A stretch of 64,000 bases of DNA from Trichobilharzia regenti. Lineage: Eukaryota; Platyhelminthes; Trematoda; Strigeidida; Schistosomatidae. The stretch is from contig OX235270.1 in NCBI GenBank assembly GCA_944472135.2, positions 71,433,168 to 71,497,167 of the forward strand. Reading direction: 5' to 3'. Below the pieces are notes generated by a model. The model had not been told where the DNA came from, did not search any database, and worked only from the letters and a program-made list of their open reading frames with translations. Positions 1-11,460 of the stretch are shown here, one piece after another (within the stretch, counting starts at the first letter, position 1; each line of letters opens with the position of its first letter). The position numbers and the translations under genes are program-made.

Positions 1-12
1 AGAATGACTTAC

Positions 13-117
13 CGAATCCCATGATATACGTCTTGCGATTCCACCAAGTGTATAATATTCACTGGGAAGCTTGTTTTGACTCCCCCAATTCGACCATGGT
101 GAGTTCGGAGGAGCCGC
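13..117 (-). CDS. Putative 105-nt duplicated exon, copy 1
   Basis: On the minus strand a pyrimidine-rich acceptor (ttctacaccttccatttag) precedes 105 nt that end at a perfect gtaagt donor. Two of three reading frames are open throughout; one begins AAPPNSPWSNWGSQNK. The length, a multiple of three, would let repeated copies be spliced in series without a shift. No family is recognised. Confidence 0.4.
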
Positions 118-720
118 CTAAATGGAAGGTGTAGAAGATAGAGGTAGGTGAAACACGAATATTCGATTCATTCAAGTCATCTTCTATAACAGCGAAATTT
201 GTGTCGATTCGGTACAAGAAATGTTCACATTATTGAGACTATAGTGACCTCGCGAAATTCCAGTCGCTTGGCCGAAACAAAAGGACTGTAAAAACTGCAA
301 TAACTGGTGATTTATGAAACATAAAATGGACAGTATATAAAGAAACAAAGTGAAATCTATTAACGTACTGGCGTTGGATATTCTCCATCGTGGTTGAGAT
401 TTGGTAGGCTATAATAAATTTGGCTCGTCAAAACACACAGATGGGTGAAATTTGAGTATATTGTATTGACACTGCTGGTGACCGCCTAAAATACGTCTCC
501 TTCAGTAGCAAGAGTCATCGTGATACATTAAATCTAAGTGAAATTAGAAAATGTCTCATCAACGATCAACAACTGTTGATTACGACCTCCTTAGTTCACA
601 CAAAATACTCATGGAATAGTCACTACACTATTTTGGAATGCAAGTGTATACAGAGTGAGAGGGGCACTGAATTAAAACATGCCTACTTCATGAAAATACA
701 GGTGAGAAAGAATGACTTAC

Positions 721-825
721 CGAATCCCATGATATACGTCTTGCGATTCCACCAAGTGTATAATATTCACTGGGAAGCTTGTTTTGACTCCCCCAATTCG
801 ACCATGGTGAGTTCGGAGGAGCCGC
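721..825 (-). CDS. Putative 105-nt duplicated exon, copy 2
   Basis: Second copy of the exon-like segment, 708 bp from the first, with the same acceptor and gtaagt donor. The intron between copies would be 603 nt. No protein family is recognised. Confidence 0.4.
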
Positions 826-1428
826 CTAAATGGAAGGTGTAGAAGATAGAGGTAGGTGAAACACGAATATTCGATTCATTCAAGTCATCTTCTATAACAG
901 CGAAATTTGTGTCGATTCGGTACAAGAAATGTTCACATTATTGAGACTATAGTGACCTCGCGAAATTCCAGTCGCTTGGCCGAAACAAAAGGACTGTAAA
1001 AACTGCAATAACTGGTGATTTATGAAACATAAAATGGACAGTATATAAAGAAACAAAGTGAAATCTATTAACGTACTGGCGTTGGATATTCTCCATCGTG
1101 GTTGAGATTTGGTAGGCTATAATAAATTTGGCTCGTCAAAACACACAGATGGGTGAAATTTGAGTATATTGTATTGACACTGCTGGTGACCGCCTAAAAT
1201 ACGTCTCCTTCAGTAGCAAGAGTCATCGTGATACATTAAATCTAAGTGAAATTAGAAAATGTCTCATCAACGATCAACAACTGTTGATTACGACCTCCTT
1301 AGTTCACACAAAATACTCATGGAATAGTCACTACACTATTTTGGAATGCAAGTGCATACAGAGTGAGAGGGGCACTGAATTAAAACATGCCTACTTCATG
1401 AAAATACAGGTGAGAAAGAATGACTTAC

Positions 1429-1533
1429 CGAATCCCATGATATACGTCTTGCGATTCCACCAAGTGTATAATATTCACTGGGAAGCTTGTTTTGACTCCC
1501 CCAATTCGACCATGGTGAGTTCGGAGGAGCCGC
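1429..1533 (-). CDS. Putative 105-nt duplicated exon, copy 3
   Basis: Third copy with intact splice signals; it would be the 5'-most copy in this window if the segment is transcribed on the minus strand. I found no obvious upstream coding exon between it and the Penelope fragment at 2.2-2.8 kb. Confidence 0.4.
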
Positions 1534-1835
1534 CTAAATGGAAGGTGTAGAAGATAGAGGTAGGTGAAACACGAATATTCGATTCATTCAAGTCATCTTC
1601 TATAACAGCGAAATTTGTGTCGATTCGGTACAAGAAATGTTCACATTATTGAGACTATAGTGACCTCGCGAAATTCCAGTCGCTTGGCCGAAACAAAAGG
1701 ACTGTAAAAACTGCAATAACTGGTGATTTATGAAACATAAAATGGACAGTATATAAAGAAACAAAGTGAAATCTATTAACGTACTGGCCTTGGATATTCG
1801 CCATCGTGGTTGAGATTTGGTAGGCTATAATTAAA

Positions 1836-2235
1836 TCGAGCTCGTAACAATGACATCCCTCAGTCACAATGACACTGGATTGTGAATTTCCAAAATGACA
1901 AATTCTTGTCAATAATCCAAATGAATCAATTTGAAAATGTAATTTACTTATGTAATGTGCCTGTGATCTGTAATGATTATGCAACACAGTTTTTTATTGG
2001 TCATCCACATATTGAACAAGAAAACAACTAACAAGATATGAAAGGTCAGATTTCAGTTCACTATAGGTCAGCATAAGAATTTCTGAGTCAATGACAGAAA
2101 GGAGGGAAGAGAAAAAAGTTGAGAATTGGTGTTTTGGGGGGTTGGTGGGTTGGATTATTATTATCTGAATGTATTTGAATTTCAAAATTGTATTACCAGG
2201 GTAGACAAGAAGACAGGCGGAGTGTAATTAGACAT
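1836..2235. other. No gene or recognisable repeat
   Basis: AT-rich sequence after the array. Short open frames here have no recognisable motif or splice context. Confidence 0.5.
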
Positions 2236-2800
2236 TGGAATAAAAATCAATATGAGATAATGTACATTCAGAAATAATAATGATAATAATACGAGTGTTA
2301 TTGATCAATTGAAATCAGAGAGGGAATAAGACGAGTGTTTTTATAGTCAAAATTAGTTACTTGTTAGAATGTTGTGATGTATTTGAATTGAAATAGAATT
2401 TTAAGATTATTTATTATCCTCGTCTGATTTGACTGACTGGCGGTGGCAATAAGATCTTCCATATTTCTGGTATTTGCATTAAGTCATTTCTGTTGCATGT
2501 GCTGCGTGTAGAATCGATGAACAAGGATTCTGTAATCAACCTCTCTCTCCCCCTACCTAGATTACTTCTTAGAATTTTAACCCTCTTCCGCCCTATTGTG
2601 TGGCTGTGTGTTAATGCATGAAGTGCGATTGCTGAGCATTTTTCTAAATTACTTATCTTTCCGAGGTCAACCATTCTTCCCTTAGCTAAATTCTTATGTT
2701 GTCAGGTGTTATGTAAGATTGTCACGCTCTGTCACCAGCCAAGTAGTCTATACCTGTCTACATGGTAGGCCCAAGACAACACCCTTCGTGTAACCCTAGT
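2236..2800 (-). mobile_element. Penelope-like element fragment, GIY-YIG C-terminal end
   Basis: The minus-strand frame 2414-2674 reads LGKISNLEKCSAIALHALTH, then RERLITESLFID and NRNDLMQIPEIWKILL, the C-terminal part of a Penelope-like GIY-YIG endonuclease. Decayed related sequence occurs at 37.8-38.1 kb and 61.1-61.4 kb. The adjoining segment 2236-2330 recurs at 36762-36845. The copy is 5'-truncated and lacks the reverse transcriptase. Confidence 0.75.
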
Positions 2801-3559
2801 ATCACTAAGCATATCGTGTCACTAAACACAAGTGACAGGACGGAAGTACTCATGGTCAAATAAATATCCCTCTTTATCTCCTTAGTTGCTGGTGATGACG
2901 GAATACGTTTATATTAGTTATTTCTTTCTCTACCATACCGTATCATTGCTGATCAATGTCTATGCCCTGCTCACAGATATATTATTCATCCGCCTACATG
3001 TATGAATTATTATTACAAGAAGTAGAAACCCGCTTTTGCTGTTCAATCATATAAACAGTTCAATCGGAGCTCTTCCTAAGTTGCATGTTAATGACTTATG
3101 ATTTTCACCAGGATGTATGATTTTAGGACCTTCTATTGGATATATTTTGCGTTATCTTACTGTTTGTGAAGAATTTCAAATCTAGATACTAACTGTGAAT
3201 CCGACATTTGTAGACAATGATGACAGCTCGGTGAGTATAAGTATACTCTATCCAACATACAAGCTTCGTGATTGTCTACGTTCGGTAGGAGTGATATGGT
3301 ATAAAATTTGTGAACGCTTTCCACTGGAAAGTACAGAGGAGCACTAGCTTACTTACATAATTTGTCTTTCACTCAATTGAAACACCCACCCTCCTCTCAT
3401 CTTGTATACAACTGACTATCAGATTTCTATCAGTCACGGGAATTCGACAACATGATTTCACTTCTTATACACTGACCGGTTAACCTGAAATGTGATGTTT
3501 TCTGATTTCGCCCTAATCAGGAAACAAAACTGGCAGAAGTTAGAACTCATGGTCTGGCC
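2800..3559. other. No gene seen
   Basis: No supported coding exon, RNA gene or known repeat was recognised in this stretch. Confidence 0.4.
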
Positions 3560-3735
3560 ATTGGATCGGGTCCCAGTGGCCTAGTGGTATACGAGCTCGT
3601 CGTGGGTTCAAATCCCGGTGGGTGCGTACTGCTAAAGGGTCCCAAACTAGGACGAAACAGCTGTCCAGTACTCCTAGGTTTTCCAATGGTTCTCTAACTA
3701 ATGTCAGCTCATGGTGAAATCCTAAACCTGGATTA
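3560..3735 (+). mobile_element. tRNA-derived SINE with hammerhead-like tail (family B)
   Basis: tRNA-like head with an A-box-like tggcctagtggtatacgag and B box GGGTTCAAATCCCGG, followed by gcgtactgctaaagggtccc and aactaggacgaaacagctgtc. The head suggests a Pol III promoter. The ribozyme core is degenerate in this copy (CTAAAGG in place of CTGANGA) while stem II, GAAA and the GUC site remain. Confidence 0.75.
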
Positions 3736-3814
3736 TATATTAAGTCAGTCAGACCAAATGGATTGGCAGATTAAATCGGGAAAACTGAAATCAGGTGATC
3801 AGTTGATAGTTGTG

Positions 3815-4005
3815 TGCGTCTATGGATCAGTGGTTAGGACTCTCACCGACCATGCACATCGTCCTAGTTTCGATCCCCGGCCGACGCACACCTGATATCC
3901 ATGGTCCGCCTGCGAAATTCGGTTAACTGGTATCACATGGGGAAAATTCCACACCTGTACTGAAAATATGGTCTGAAATCAAGCTGTAATAAAAAATAAT
4001 AATTA
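3815..4005 (+). mobile_element. tRNA-derived SINE with A-rich tail (family C)
   Basis: Begins tgtgcgtctatggatcagtggttaggactc, with a B-box-like GTTTCGATCCC, and continues through cacctgatatccatggtc to an AATAAATAAA-type tail. The same unit recurs at 11.3, 16.1, 30.8, 33.8 and 42.5 kb in the window. Confidence 0.75.
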
Positions 4006-4079
4006 AATAAATAAATTCTATAAGCCTATTATCTTCACCTCCACAAATTCCTTATACCTGTAACACGGAGGACTTCAGC

Positions 4080-4330
4080 TCAAAGGTGAATGGACTACCT
4101 GATAGTCATCAAGAAATAATTGTTGAACAAAACAAACACATCACAAATTCACCGAATATAGCGAACATCGGTCACTATAGTTCTACATATCCCGATGACA
4201 CTTATAATAATAATAGCCTTATTCCAAAAACACTACTCATGATACAGCAAGGAATTTTCAGCATTTCAGTACAATATTGCATCTAATTTACCCAAAAACG
4301 ACAACAAAAAAATCAAAAATACACATTACA
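4080..4330 (-). repeat. Dispersed repeat H, minus copy
   Basis: The reverse complement of 4195-4290 (attagatgcaatattgta, then gctgaaaattcc and ggaataa) matches 10374-10450, and the adjoining A-rich tract mirrors the T-rich tract there. The family is unnamed. Confidence 0.5.
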
Positions 4331-5285
4331 TAACAGTAATAAAACAATTGTTATAGCAGCTACGTAGCAAAATACTGTGTGCCATACGGAGAAAACTATG
4401 TATAAAGTACAAAATTGTAGTAATAATAGTAATACCAACTAAAAATAAAATAGCAGAGTAACGATTTAAACGATAGAAAGTGTGACACCATAAAAAACAG
4501 ACAGATGAGCAATAAAAGGGTCGATTTACTGTGCTAATTACATAGTAACTTGTAAGTTTCACGTCTAACAGAGTCTTCGTCACATAAAGTACGCGCTAAA
4601 TAGGGTATTGTAGAATTTCTATACTTAGTAGTACGAGCATATATCTTTTTATATTGATTTCTCGTCCTACCTGATGAGATAAAAGGGGACAGGTGTGAAT
4701 AAAGGGGGTGCAGAGGGTCTGACAGTACAGCCTTTGCCCATTTCGTACAGGAATTTATATGCTTAGTGTGATTCGTTATAACAGTGTGGGGGAGCAAAAA
4801 GAGTCTCAGCCTCAACAGAAATGTTATCTAGACATGAATGAAGGAAAACAACAACACCTCATCCACATTTCACAGTCAAGACATCGTCACATGTAAAATA
4901 CAGAGTAAGTTAATATTCATTCAGTTTCTATTTTCAACTGAGAAGTACAACTTTACACAGACTATTCAGCTAATATTTCACACAAAATTACAAGTCAAAA
5001 TTACTGCAAACAGATAAGTATCAGTTTTGAATAAACATGGATGAGACAGATGATCGACTAAATTACCTAGTAATTCTGAAAAATGCAGATTGTGGATAAG
5101 TGAGTGTAGGGGGAATCCATGGTCGGTTTTATTGTATGATATATCTTCTTCCCATGTGTCAGTCATGCTTGTTTCACTTGTGATTGTTGATAGAAATAAA
5201 TAAGCAACAGCTCCACACTTCACACCGTGTGTGGCAAATGTTTATATATCATAAAAATCTTTCTCCAAACCAGTATGTTGTGATC
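4330..5285. other. No gene seen
   Basis: AT-rich; the open frames of 80-95 codons on the minus strand have no recognisable domain. Confidence 0.4.

Positions 5286-5288
<3 letters not shown>

Positions 5289-5323
<35 letters not shown>
5289..5323. repeat. (AT)n microsatellite
   Basis: About 35 bp of alternating A and T. Confidence 0.95.
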
Positions 5324-5329
<6 letters not shown>

Positions 5330-5887
5330 TTTAAATAAACAGCTGATTATTTTATACGCTTGTGGAGGGATGTTCCTTGTGATCTAATGTCCCGTCATCT
5401 TTATCAAGGCTTTACTTTTCTTATAAGTAAAATTCGCTTAACCTTTTCAAATCACTAACAACCTATCTAGATATATGCATCAGTCGAAGAGTCTGTTTTA
5501 TTTCACTCAAGCCCGATGAAATTCTAAGATGAAAATTTAATTTTGAATTTCGATGTTTCTAATCAGTTTTAAACACGAGCGTGGGACAATTCAAATCCAC
5601 TAATGACTGTTATATTCACTACACTGGCACATCTTTTATTATCAATAATTTAATAATATTGAAAAACAAATGTGTACTGATCATCTGATCTTGACATGAG
5701 ACTGTTTCTAAACAATGTATTATCAACTGAGGCTGGTGGTCTCGGTTTTGGTGCTTATATTGCACTTTCAATGAGAAAATTCGATTCCATCAGTATATTT
5801 TCACAAAGATTTTGATGGGATATCTTTAACAGGTATAATGTTAGGTCATTCTTCTGGAGACACATGGAAAAGATAAAATAATGCCTG

Positions 5888-6000
5888 AAGAGTGGAAAAC
5901 TTCAAACTGAAGTATGCGCTGAAGATGTCACCCAGTGGGGTGATGAAAGCTTCGCAAATCAACCATCCAGCTCAGGGAACACAACTACATCAAAAGGAGA
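5888..6000 (+). mobile_element. Penelope-like element 3' terminal fragment
   Basis: Reads NFKLKYALKMSPSGVMKAS and then QINHPAQGTQLHQ. The same tail context (lysine-rich end, then a variant of cagctcagggaacacaactacatc) follows GIY-YIG remnants near 15.2 and 19.9 kb, so this is a detached 3' end of that family. Confidence 0.55.
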
Positions 6001-6159
6001 GAATATTAAGCGCCTTCCTCCCGTCCACATTGAGACTGGCACTTTCCTCCTGCTCAATGTTCTTCAATGACTCAAAATATAAACATTCTCATCTGAGCAC
6101 TTTTGTGTGTGTCTATCAATTCAATTACTTCTATAGTGAAATATATACATTTATTTCAT

Positions 6160-6850
6160 TATTATTTAAACGCATAAAAAACTTGGTACAATATGGCATC
6201 AAGAAGGATGCACCACACAATAATAATAAAACAACATAGATCGAAAGAATAAAAAGAAAGAAGAGAAAAAATATATATATGAGTAGAGAACGGATAAAGA
6301 ACTTCATCTGGAAGGAAAACAGTCATGCTTAACAAGTTCAAACAGTGTTCGTTAACTATCATCGGGAAGGGAAGAAAGAAGGAAATCGTAACACGTTCGC
6401 CATTGATTACGATTCTTGGCCATATCCGATAACGTTTCGAGCCATCGATTTGGGCTGTTGCTTCACTTGATTTATTGTGTGAGGGCTGAGATACTGCCTG
6501 GGCACCCAGATCGAAGCAGGTGGTTTTATTAAAGGACCACCTCACGAGCCTTTGACTTGGACTCTAATCCGCAAGGCAGCGGAGCGGCGTCAGGAGTTGC
6601 ATTCTCATGGTTGCCGGTGACCCATATGGGTTCATACGCCATTTGATCCGATTGGATACTGGAGCCCATGTACCCCATGGTAACTGCTTTTAGTTTAACC
6701 GCTATCCAAACAACCTTCCTGACATGGTAGGACCTGCAGAGACAGAGTCCCAGTCAGTTTAGCTTGTTGGGTCATTGTGGTATTCAAGCCCGACCACCAC
6801 GGCAAGGTAGCAATTATCGGCCGGGATAATAGGTCGTTCGAAGAGCTTTT
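6160..6850 (-). mobile_element. Possible retroelement 5' fragment, GC-richer block
   Basis: From about 6415 to 6840 base composition is clearly richer in G+C than the surroundings. On the minus strand, following the element's 5' to 3' direction, it runs through accatgtcaggaaggttg, acccatatgggtcaccgg and gctcgtgaggtggtcc into an open frame reading MRWSFNKTTCFDLGAQAVSQ (from 6545). It looks like the 5' part of a non-LTR or LTR retroelement, but no RT, protease or endonuclease is present, so the class is not decided. Confidence 0.4.
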
Positions 6851-6899
6851 CATCTGAAAGAATCAAAGAACATTATCCCACCTGGCTACAGAAGGGTAA

Positions 6900-8190
6900 C
6901 AATGGATCAATAATAGGTGTTATTACTTATCATATATTCAACACTGGCCACTCATTATGTAATAAAAATTCATTCAGACTTATCTATAAGCTCAACCAAA
7001 AACAGTATGCTTCTGTATACTTTGCATTACTGAGGCCTTAGTAACTCGGATAGAGAACCCTGAGCTATATGCACAGAAGAAACTTCTTCATCACCTACTA
7101 CTATCTTGGATATAATTTCAAACTCAGATGTTATGAATATTTTGTTATTAAGACTACTTTTTGTATTTTTCGTTTGACATTCATTAAAATTATTTGCCTA
7201 ACTTTTTGTTCGTACTGTTCACTTACTACATAATTTATTTTGATATGTATCTCCATGCTCTTTTACTAACACTAGATTTTTCTATGACACAACTTTAGTG
7301 TAAATAAACTAATCTTCAACCACCCCAGTTACAATTTGATAATTTATCATATAATTGAAATTGTGTCGCTAACTAAATGAATTCGTTGCAGAGAGTATCT
7401 TCTATGAACAGTTTATTTTTATGTCTATGTCCGGAAGGGTATTTTTTCGCTAGTATGCCTTTTCGTAGAGTCTATGTCCAAGTGTAGGCTTTTGCTTAAC
7501 ATTGTTATGACACTGTGTTATGACACTCAGTATAATTGTTAAGAACTAGAAACAGTCGACATTAGCAGTGTTCTTGTATAAATACCATCTTCTGGCCTTA
7601 TTATTTCACCAACTATCAGACACTACAGTAAATCTGTGAAATGAAATCTTCCACTTGAAATGCACCGTGAATAAGTTTTTTATTTGGTGGTCACCATAGA
7701 TAGTTTGTTTCGCTTTCAGAAATGTTTATTTAATTATCTAATACTTTGAAACCTATACGAAAGCATTATTCCAGATGATGTTTTACTGTTTCACTGCTGA
7801 TATTACCGATAACATCTTATATTCCGTGTGCGTGCGTGCGAGCCTGTGTGTGTGTGTGTTTGCCTTCATGCTTATTTGTGTCACAGCTCACGTGAATAAT
7901 GCTTTCAACTTTTTATTCTTAAATATATTTTAATTTTGTTAATCACCTGATACGAATACCATGGCAAATAAAATTGAACTTATTATTATTATTATTGTTA
8001 TTATTCTGGGATACTCGCTTGTTCTTTTTATTCTAAAAGAGAAAAAGAAAATAATAATAACAAATAATAAAAATACAATAGAAAGTGTGTTGATAAATAT
8101 AATGAATGAAGTAATGGATATTGTTTAGTAAAATAGTTAAACTAACCGGATTATGTAAACTAGATAACTGACTAAAAGGCAATGAAGGAG

Positions 8191-8222
<32 letters not shown>

Positions 8223-8780
8223 TGAACACCTTTCTCCAATAAATTAAAATCAGCTAAAAGCAAGTTAACTCTTGCATTCTTCAAAATATGCCTGTCTTAG
8301 CTGGTTAAGCGTCTCTGTGGTAATTCAGAAACGACTGGTGTGCATTCCATTTTTGTGCAGAATGGTTTTTCATAGTGTGGTTCTCACTTACACTTAATGC
8401 ATTTTCTTTGCAATAAAATTTTACTCTTTTCCCAAATGGATGACATGTTGAAGATATGAAAAACGCTATAACATTAATAGCATTTCAACAGAGTGAATAG
8501 TCTGACAAAAGCATATCTAATATATAAAATAAAAAAGATCTATGACACTTTAATCTTTCTGCTCTGTAGACACCTTCAGTAACGCCTAGTGTTGTTTTTG
8601 CTTGACTCTGTCCATAAACTATTAGCTATTAAAATAATAGAAATCACAAGCTCATTTGGATGCTTTTGGTGTTGTTGCATTCTCTAGTCTGCAAAGCCCT
8701 TATAGTCCTCCTACTGGACATAATCTTCAGAGCTACCTTCATTGTTAAGGGAATGATTGTCTTTTCGAAAGGGGTTGTTT
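6900..8780. other. No gene seen; short simple repeats
   Basis: AT-rich. Contains a GT-rich run near 7828-7860, a TTA run near 7980 and (ATC)n at 8191-8223. No coding exon was recognised. Confidence 0.4.
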
Positions 8781-8789
8781 GTTGGTATT

Positions 8790-9140
8790 TGCTATATGTT
8801 TCAAACGTGATCAAGGCATGATGTCAGTCAGAGAGCCACTGAAAACCAGGACTGAAAAACTGTCTCTTCTTAGTTTGAAACTCATCACAAGAATGAAGCC
8901 ACTACTGGCTTTTGAACACAAGATACTCCGGTTAGACTGCAAACTCGTAGACTATTCAGCCACTGGGACCCGGTTCAATGGCCATCCCATGAATTCTAAC
9001 TTCGACCTATTCATGATTTTAGCGCTACCACCAGTCAGTGTTATCAGAAAGTATTTATTCTCACTCTTGTTAGTTGTGTACTATAAACTAGGACAAAACG
9101 ACAGCCCAATACCCCCTGGTTTTCAATGATTCCATAATAG
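8790..9140. mobile_element. Degenerate inverted pair of family B SINE
   Basis: 8800-8985 matches the family on the minus strand (gagagccactgaaaaccagg, ttcttagtttgaaactcatc, actgggaccc); 9080-9140 has the 3' part on the plus strand (aaactaggacaaaacgacag, cctggttttcaatgattcc). The ribozyme core is destroyed in both. Confidence 0.55.
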
Positions 9141-9486
9141 ACATCAACCCATGACCAAACCTAACTGTCTTAAAATTTTTTCACTTTATATCTATCCAAA
9201 TTATGTTTTGTTTTGACACAGAAGTGGATTAGGTAAATACATTTTATGTATCTTGACCACATCATTAACAGAGACACTCAACTTGAATAGTGCCATGAGT
9301 AAGTTTAAATCCAACATTAACTATCTATTCAACACCAGAGAGCATTGAACAGTTGTTTCATCTTGGTTTAGGAATAGCCGTTGTTCTGATGAGAATTCGT
9401 CACCACTGAGGTCTACATAATCGGATGTGGGGATAGATGCTTGTTGAAGACATTGCTTGGTAACAGTGGTGGTGACAGAAATCAAA

Positions 9487-9660
9487 GTTCATGGGTCACT
9501 GGATCAAAACCCAGCAGCCTAGTGTTGAGCTGATGCTCCTGGGTTCTATTTCTGGCGGAATTGCAGGTGAGTATTGCATAAGAGTCTTGAAGTGTGGGGA
9601 AATAGCTGGTCACTACAGCCTATTCTAAGTGACAGAGACAACGTTACGTGTGAAACCTAT
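9487..9660 (+). mobile_element. Degenerate family B SINE
   Basis: Recognisable by cacccagcagcctagtg-like head and tcctgggttctattt (B box), followed by a decayed tail. The hammerhead core is not conserved. Confidence 0.4.
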
Positions 9661-10120
9661 GACTTGCTTTGTTGTTAATAACATAATTTTGGCCCTTGTT
9701 ATTTCCCCCTTATACTCTCTTATTTGTACTCTATAGTGAACAACCTTCTTAAACATACTTAGCTGCTTAAAATTAATTATCGTTGGCTTACTTTTTTTGT
9801 ACTTTACTCTATTCCTTCTTTTGTCTATCTACTGGGTCCGACTATATTACCACTATGATTATTAAAAAATTGTCCCGTCATTAACCATCATGTAACATTA
9901 GTTTTGTGGTTGTTCTTTGTTCGGCACTATTTAACTGACAATCTTGTTTGTTATTGCCACTATCACCATCTTAAAAAATTTTGTATTATGCATGATTCCT
10001 CACACTACCACTACAAACACTGCATTAGTGCTGACAATAAAAAAAACAACCTGAAATGTTTATCTTATGATTGCTTAGTGTTGTTCAATCAAATTAACTG
10101 ATCATCTTAGCTATAAACAT
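9660..10120. other. No gene seen
   Basis: AT-rich; no supported exon or known repeat. Confidence 0.4.
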
Positions 10121-10500
10121 TTTTTTAAGAACATCTCATAATTTCCCGTATGATTATAGCTGTTACTGTTCACCACGCATAGACATATCGTAGCTTCCAC
10201 TAACCAATACTGAAATATTTTTTCATTATTTGTGTTTATCTTCCTTTTTACTTGGTATTTTTATTGCATTTTTTTGTTATTTCTGTGTTTCTTTTTTGGT
10301 TTTTTGTTGTTATTGTTTTTTTTTGTTTTTTTTAAATATTTTTTTTTATAATACTCCTTTTCAATGTACGATGAAATTAGATGCAATATTGTAGATATGT
10401 GCTGAAAATTCCACACTGTACCACAAGTACTGTTTCTGGAATAAAGCGAAATTGTTATTGTTAGATTTCAGTGGTCCACCAATTAATGTCATTCCCTGAT
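10120..10500 (+). repeat. Dispersed repeat H, plus copy with T-rich tract
   Basis: A T-rich tract (about 10230-10350) precedes gaaattagatgcaatattgta and gctgaaaattccacactgta, which match the minus-strand copy near 4.2 kb. Confidence 0.5.
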
Positions 10501-11320
10501 GTAATCCACTTTTAAGTCACTTAAATCTCCATACACCCAGCAGTTGAAAATTAGTTATTCATTATGTTTCTCCATTCCCTTCCCATAACTATTTAAGATC
10601 ACTTTTGCCACTGAAAAATTTTGAAAGCTTTTCTCTTCATAATGGTTGGGTTAGACTGCAAATGCACAAAATTATGTAAATAAATATCATTTCGAGGAAA
10701 TCTTTTGAAATCTTTTCGAAATTTCTTGTTCTCCAATGATGGTTACTCAGAGTTCACTCCCTGTATTTCACTACTGGATGAACAGATCTCAAGTGTACCT
10801 GTAGAAGAATCTGTCTCTGTCTAGTTTTCCCCCGTGAGGAAATTTTCATCTTCAAGTCACAAGGGAAATTTCTTCTAAATGTGAAATTTAGGCAACAAAA
10901 ACTGAATTTAAACGTGCATTCTGGCAGTACCCAATAGCCACTTGGTAGATGTTGTGACAATATTATTCATGGAATTAAGGTAAACGATAGCGGCAACTGT
11001 GTTTACACAAAGTGTTTACATGCCAAAGTCATGAAATGAAAGTCAATTCACAGTGTATAACCATAATGCCTGCTTCATTTAGCTTGAATATCAACAGCTG
11101 CTAGTATTTATACTGATTTAGTGTCTATTCTAGCAAGCTAAAGTATCCTACACAATTAAGCTATTTAACGTGGTTACGCTTCGCTTATTTCCTATGCATT
11201 TTTGTGTGTGAGTGATTGAAAATCATAAAAATCTTTTACAAGCTTCAACGCCTCTCCTGTTTGCAGAGCACAAAAGAAACAAGCAAAAGTGTACGCTGTT
11301 TTAAAACCAACTACGCTTTT
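10500..11320. other. No gene seen
   Basis: No supported exon or repeat was recognised. Confidence 0.4.
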
Positions 11321-11324
11321 ACAT

Positions 11325-11460
11325 CGCCTGCCAATTTTTTTTATTCCAGCTTGATTCCACACCGTATTTTTTGGTACAAGTGTGGAGTTTTCAGCATGTG
11401 ATATCGGTAGCCCAAATTTTGCAGGCCAACCATAGATATCAGGTGTGCGTCGGCACAATA
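11325..11460 (-). mobile_element. Family C SINE, 5'-truncated
   Basis: Reverse complement of the family C tail: it starts with the T-rich (tail) side, passes accgtattttttggtacaag and atatcggtagcccaaatttt, and ends at gtgtgcgtcggcac. The tRNA-like head is lost. Confidence 0.7.

Larger units (their letters stand above)
1..1835. repeat. 708-bp tandem repeat array, about 2.6 copies, open at the left edge
   Basis: Position 1 corresponds to 709 and 1417, and identical sequence recurs with a 708-bp period until about 1835, where the last copy diverges (clattered by a few substitutions from 1786). Copies differ by isolated substitutions, for example at 653 versus 1361, so the duplication is recent or homogenised. 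The array probably extends left of the window. A plus-strand 88-codon open frame in each unit (576-842, 1284-1550) looks fortuitous; the minus-strand exon-like segment is the better coding candidate. Confidence 0.95.

Noticed and set aside
576..842. 88-codon plus-strand frame repeated in the 708-bp array
   Set aside because: Repeated because the DNA is repeated; no motif is visible, and the minus-strand segment with splice signals explains the same bases better.
8779..9129. 116-codon plus-strand frame
   Set aside because: Overlaps degenerate family B SINE pieces; not a gene.
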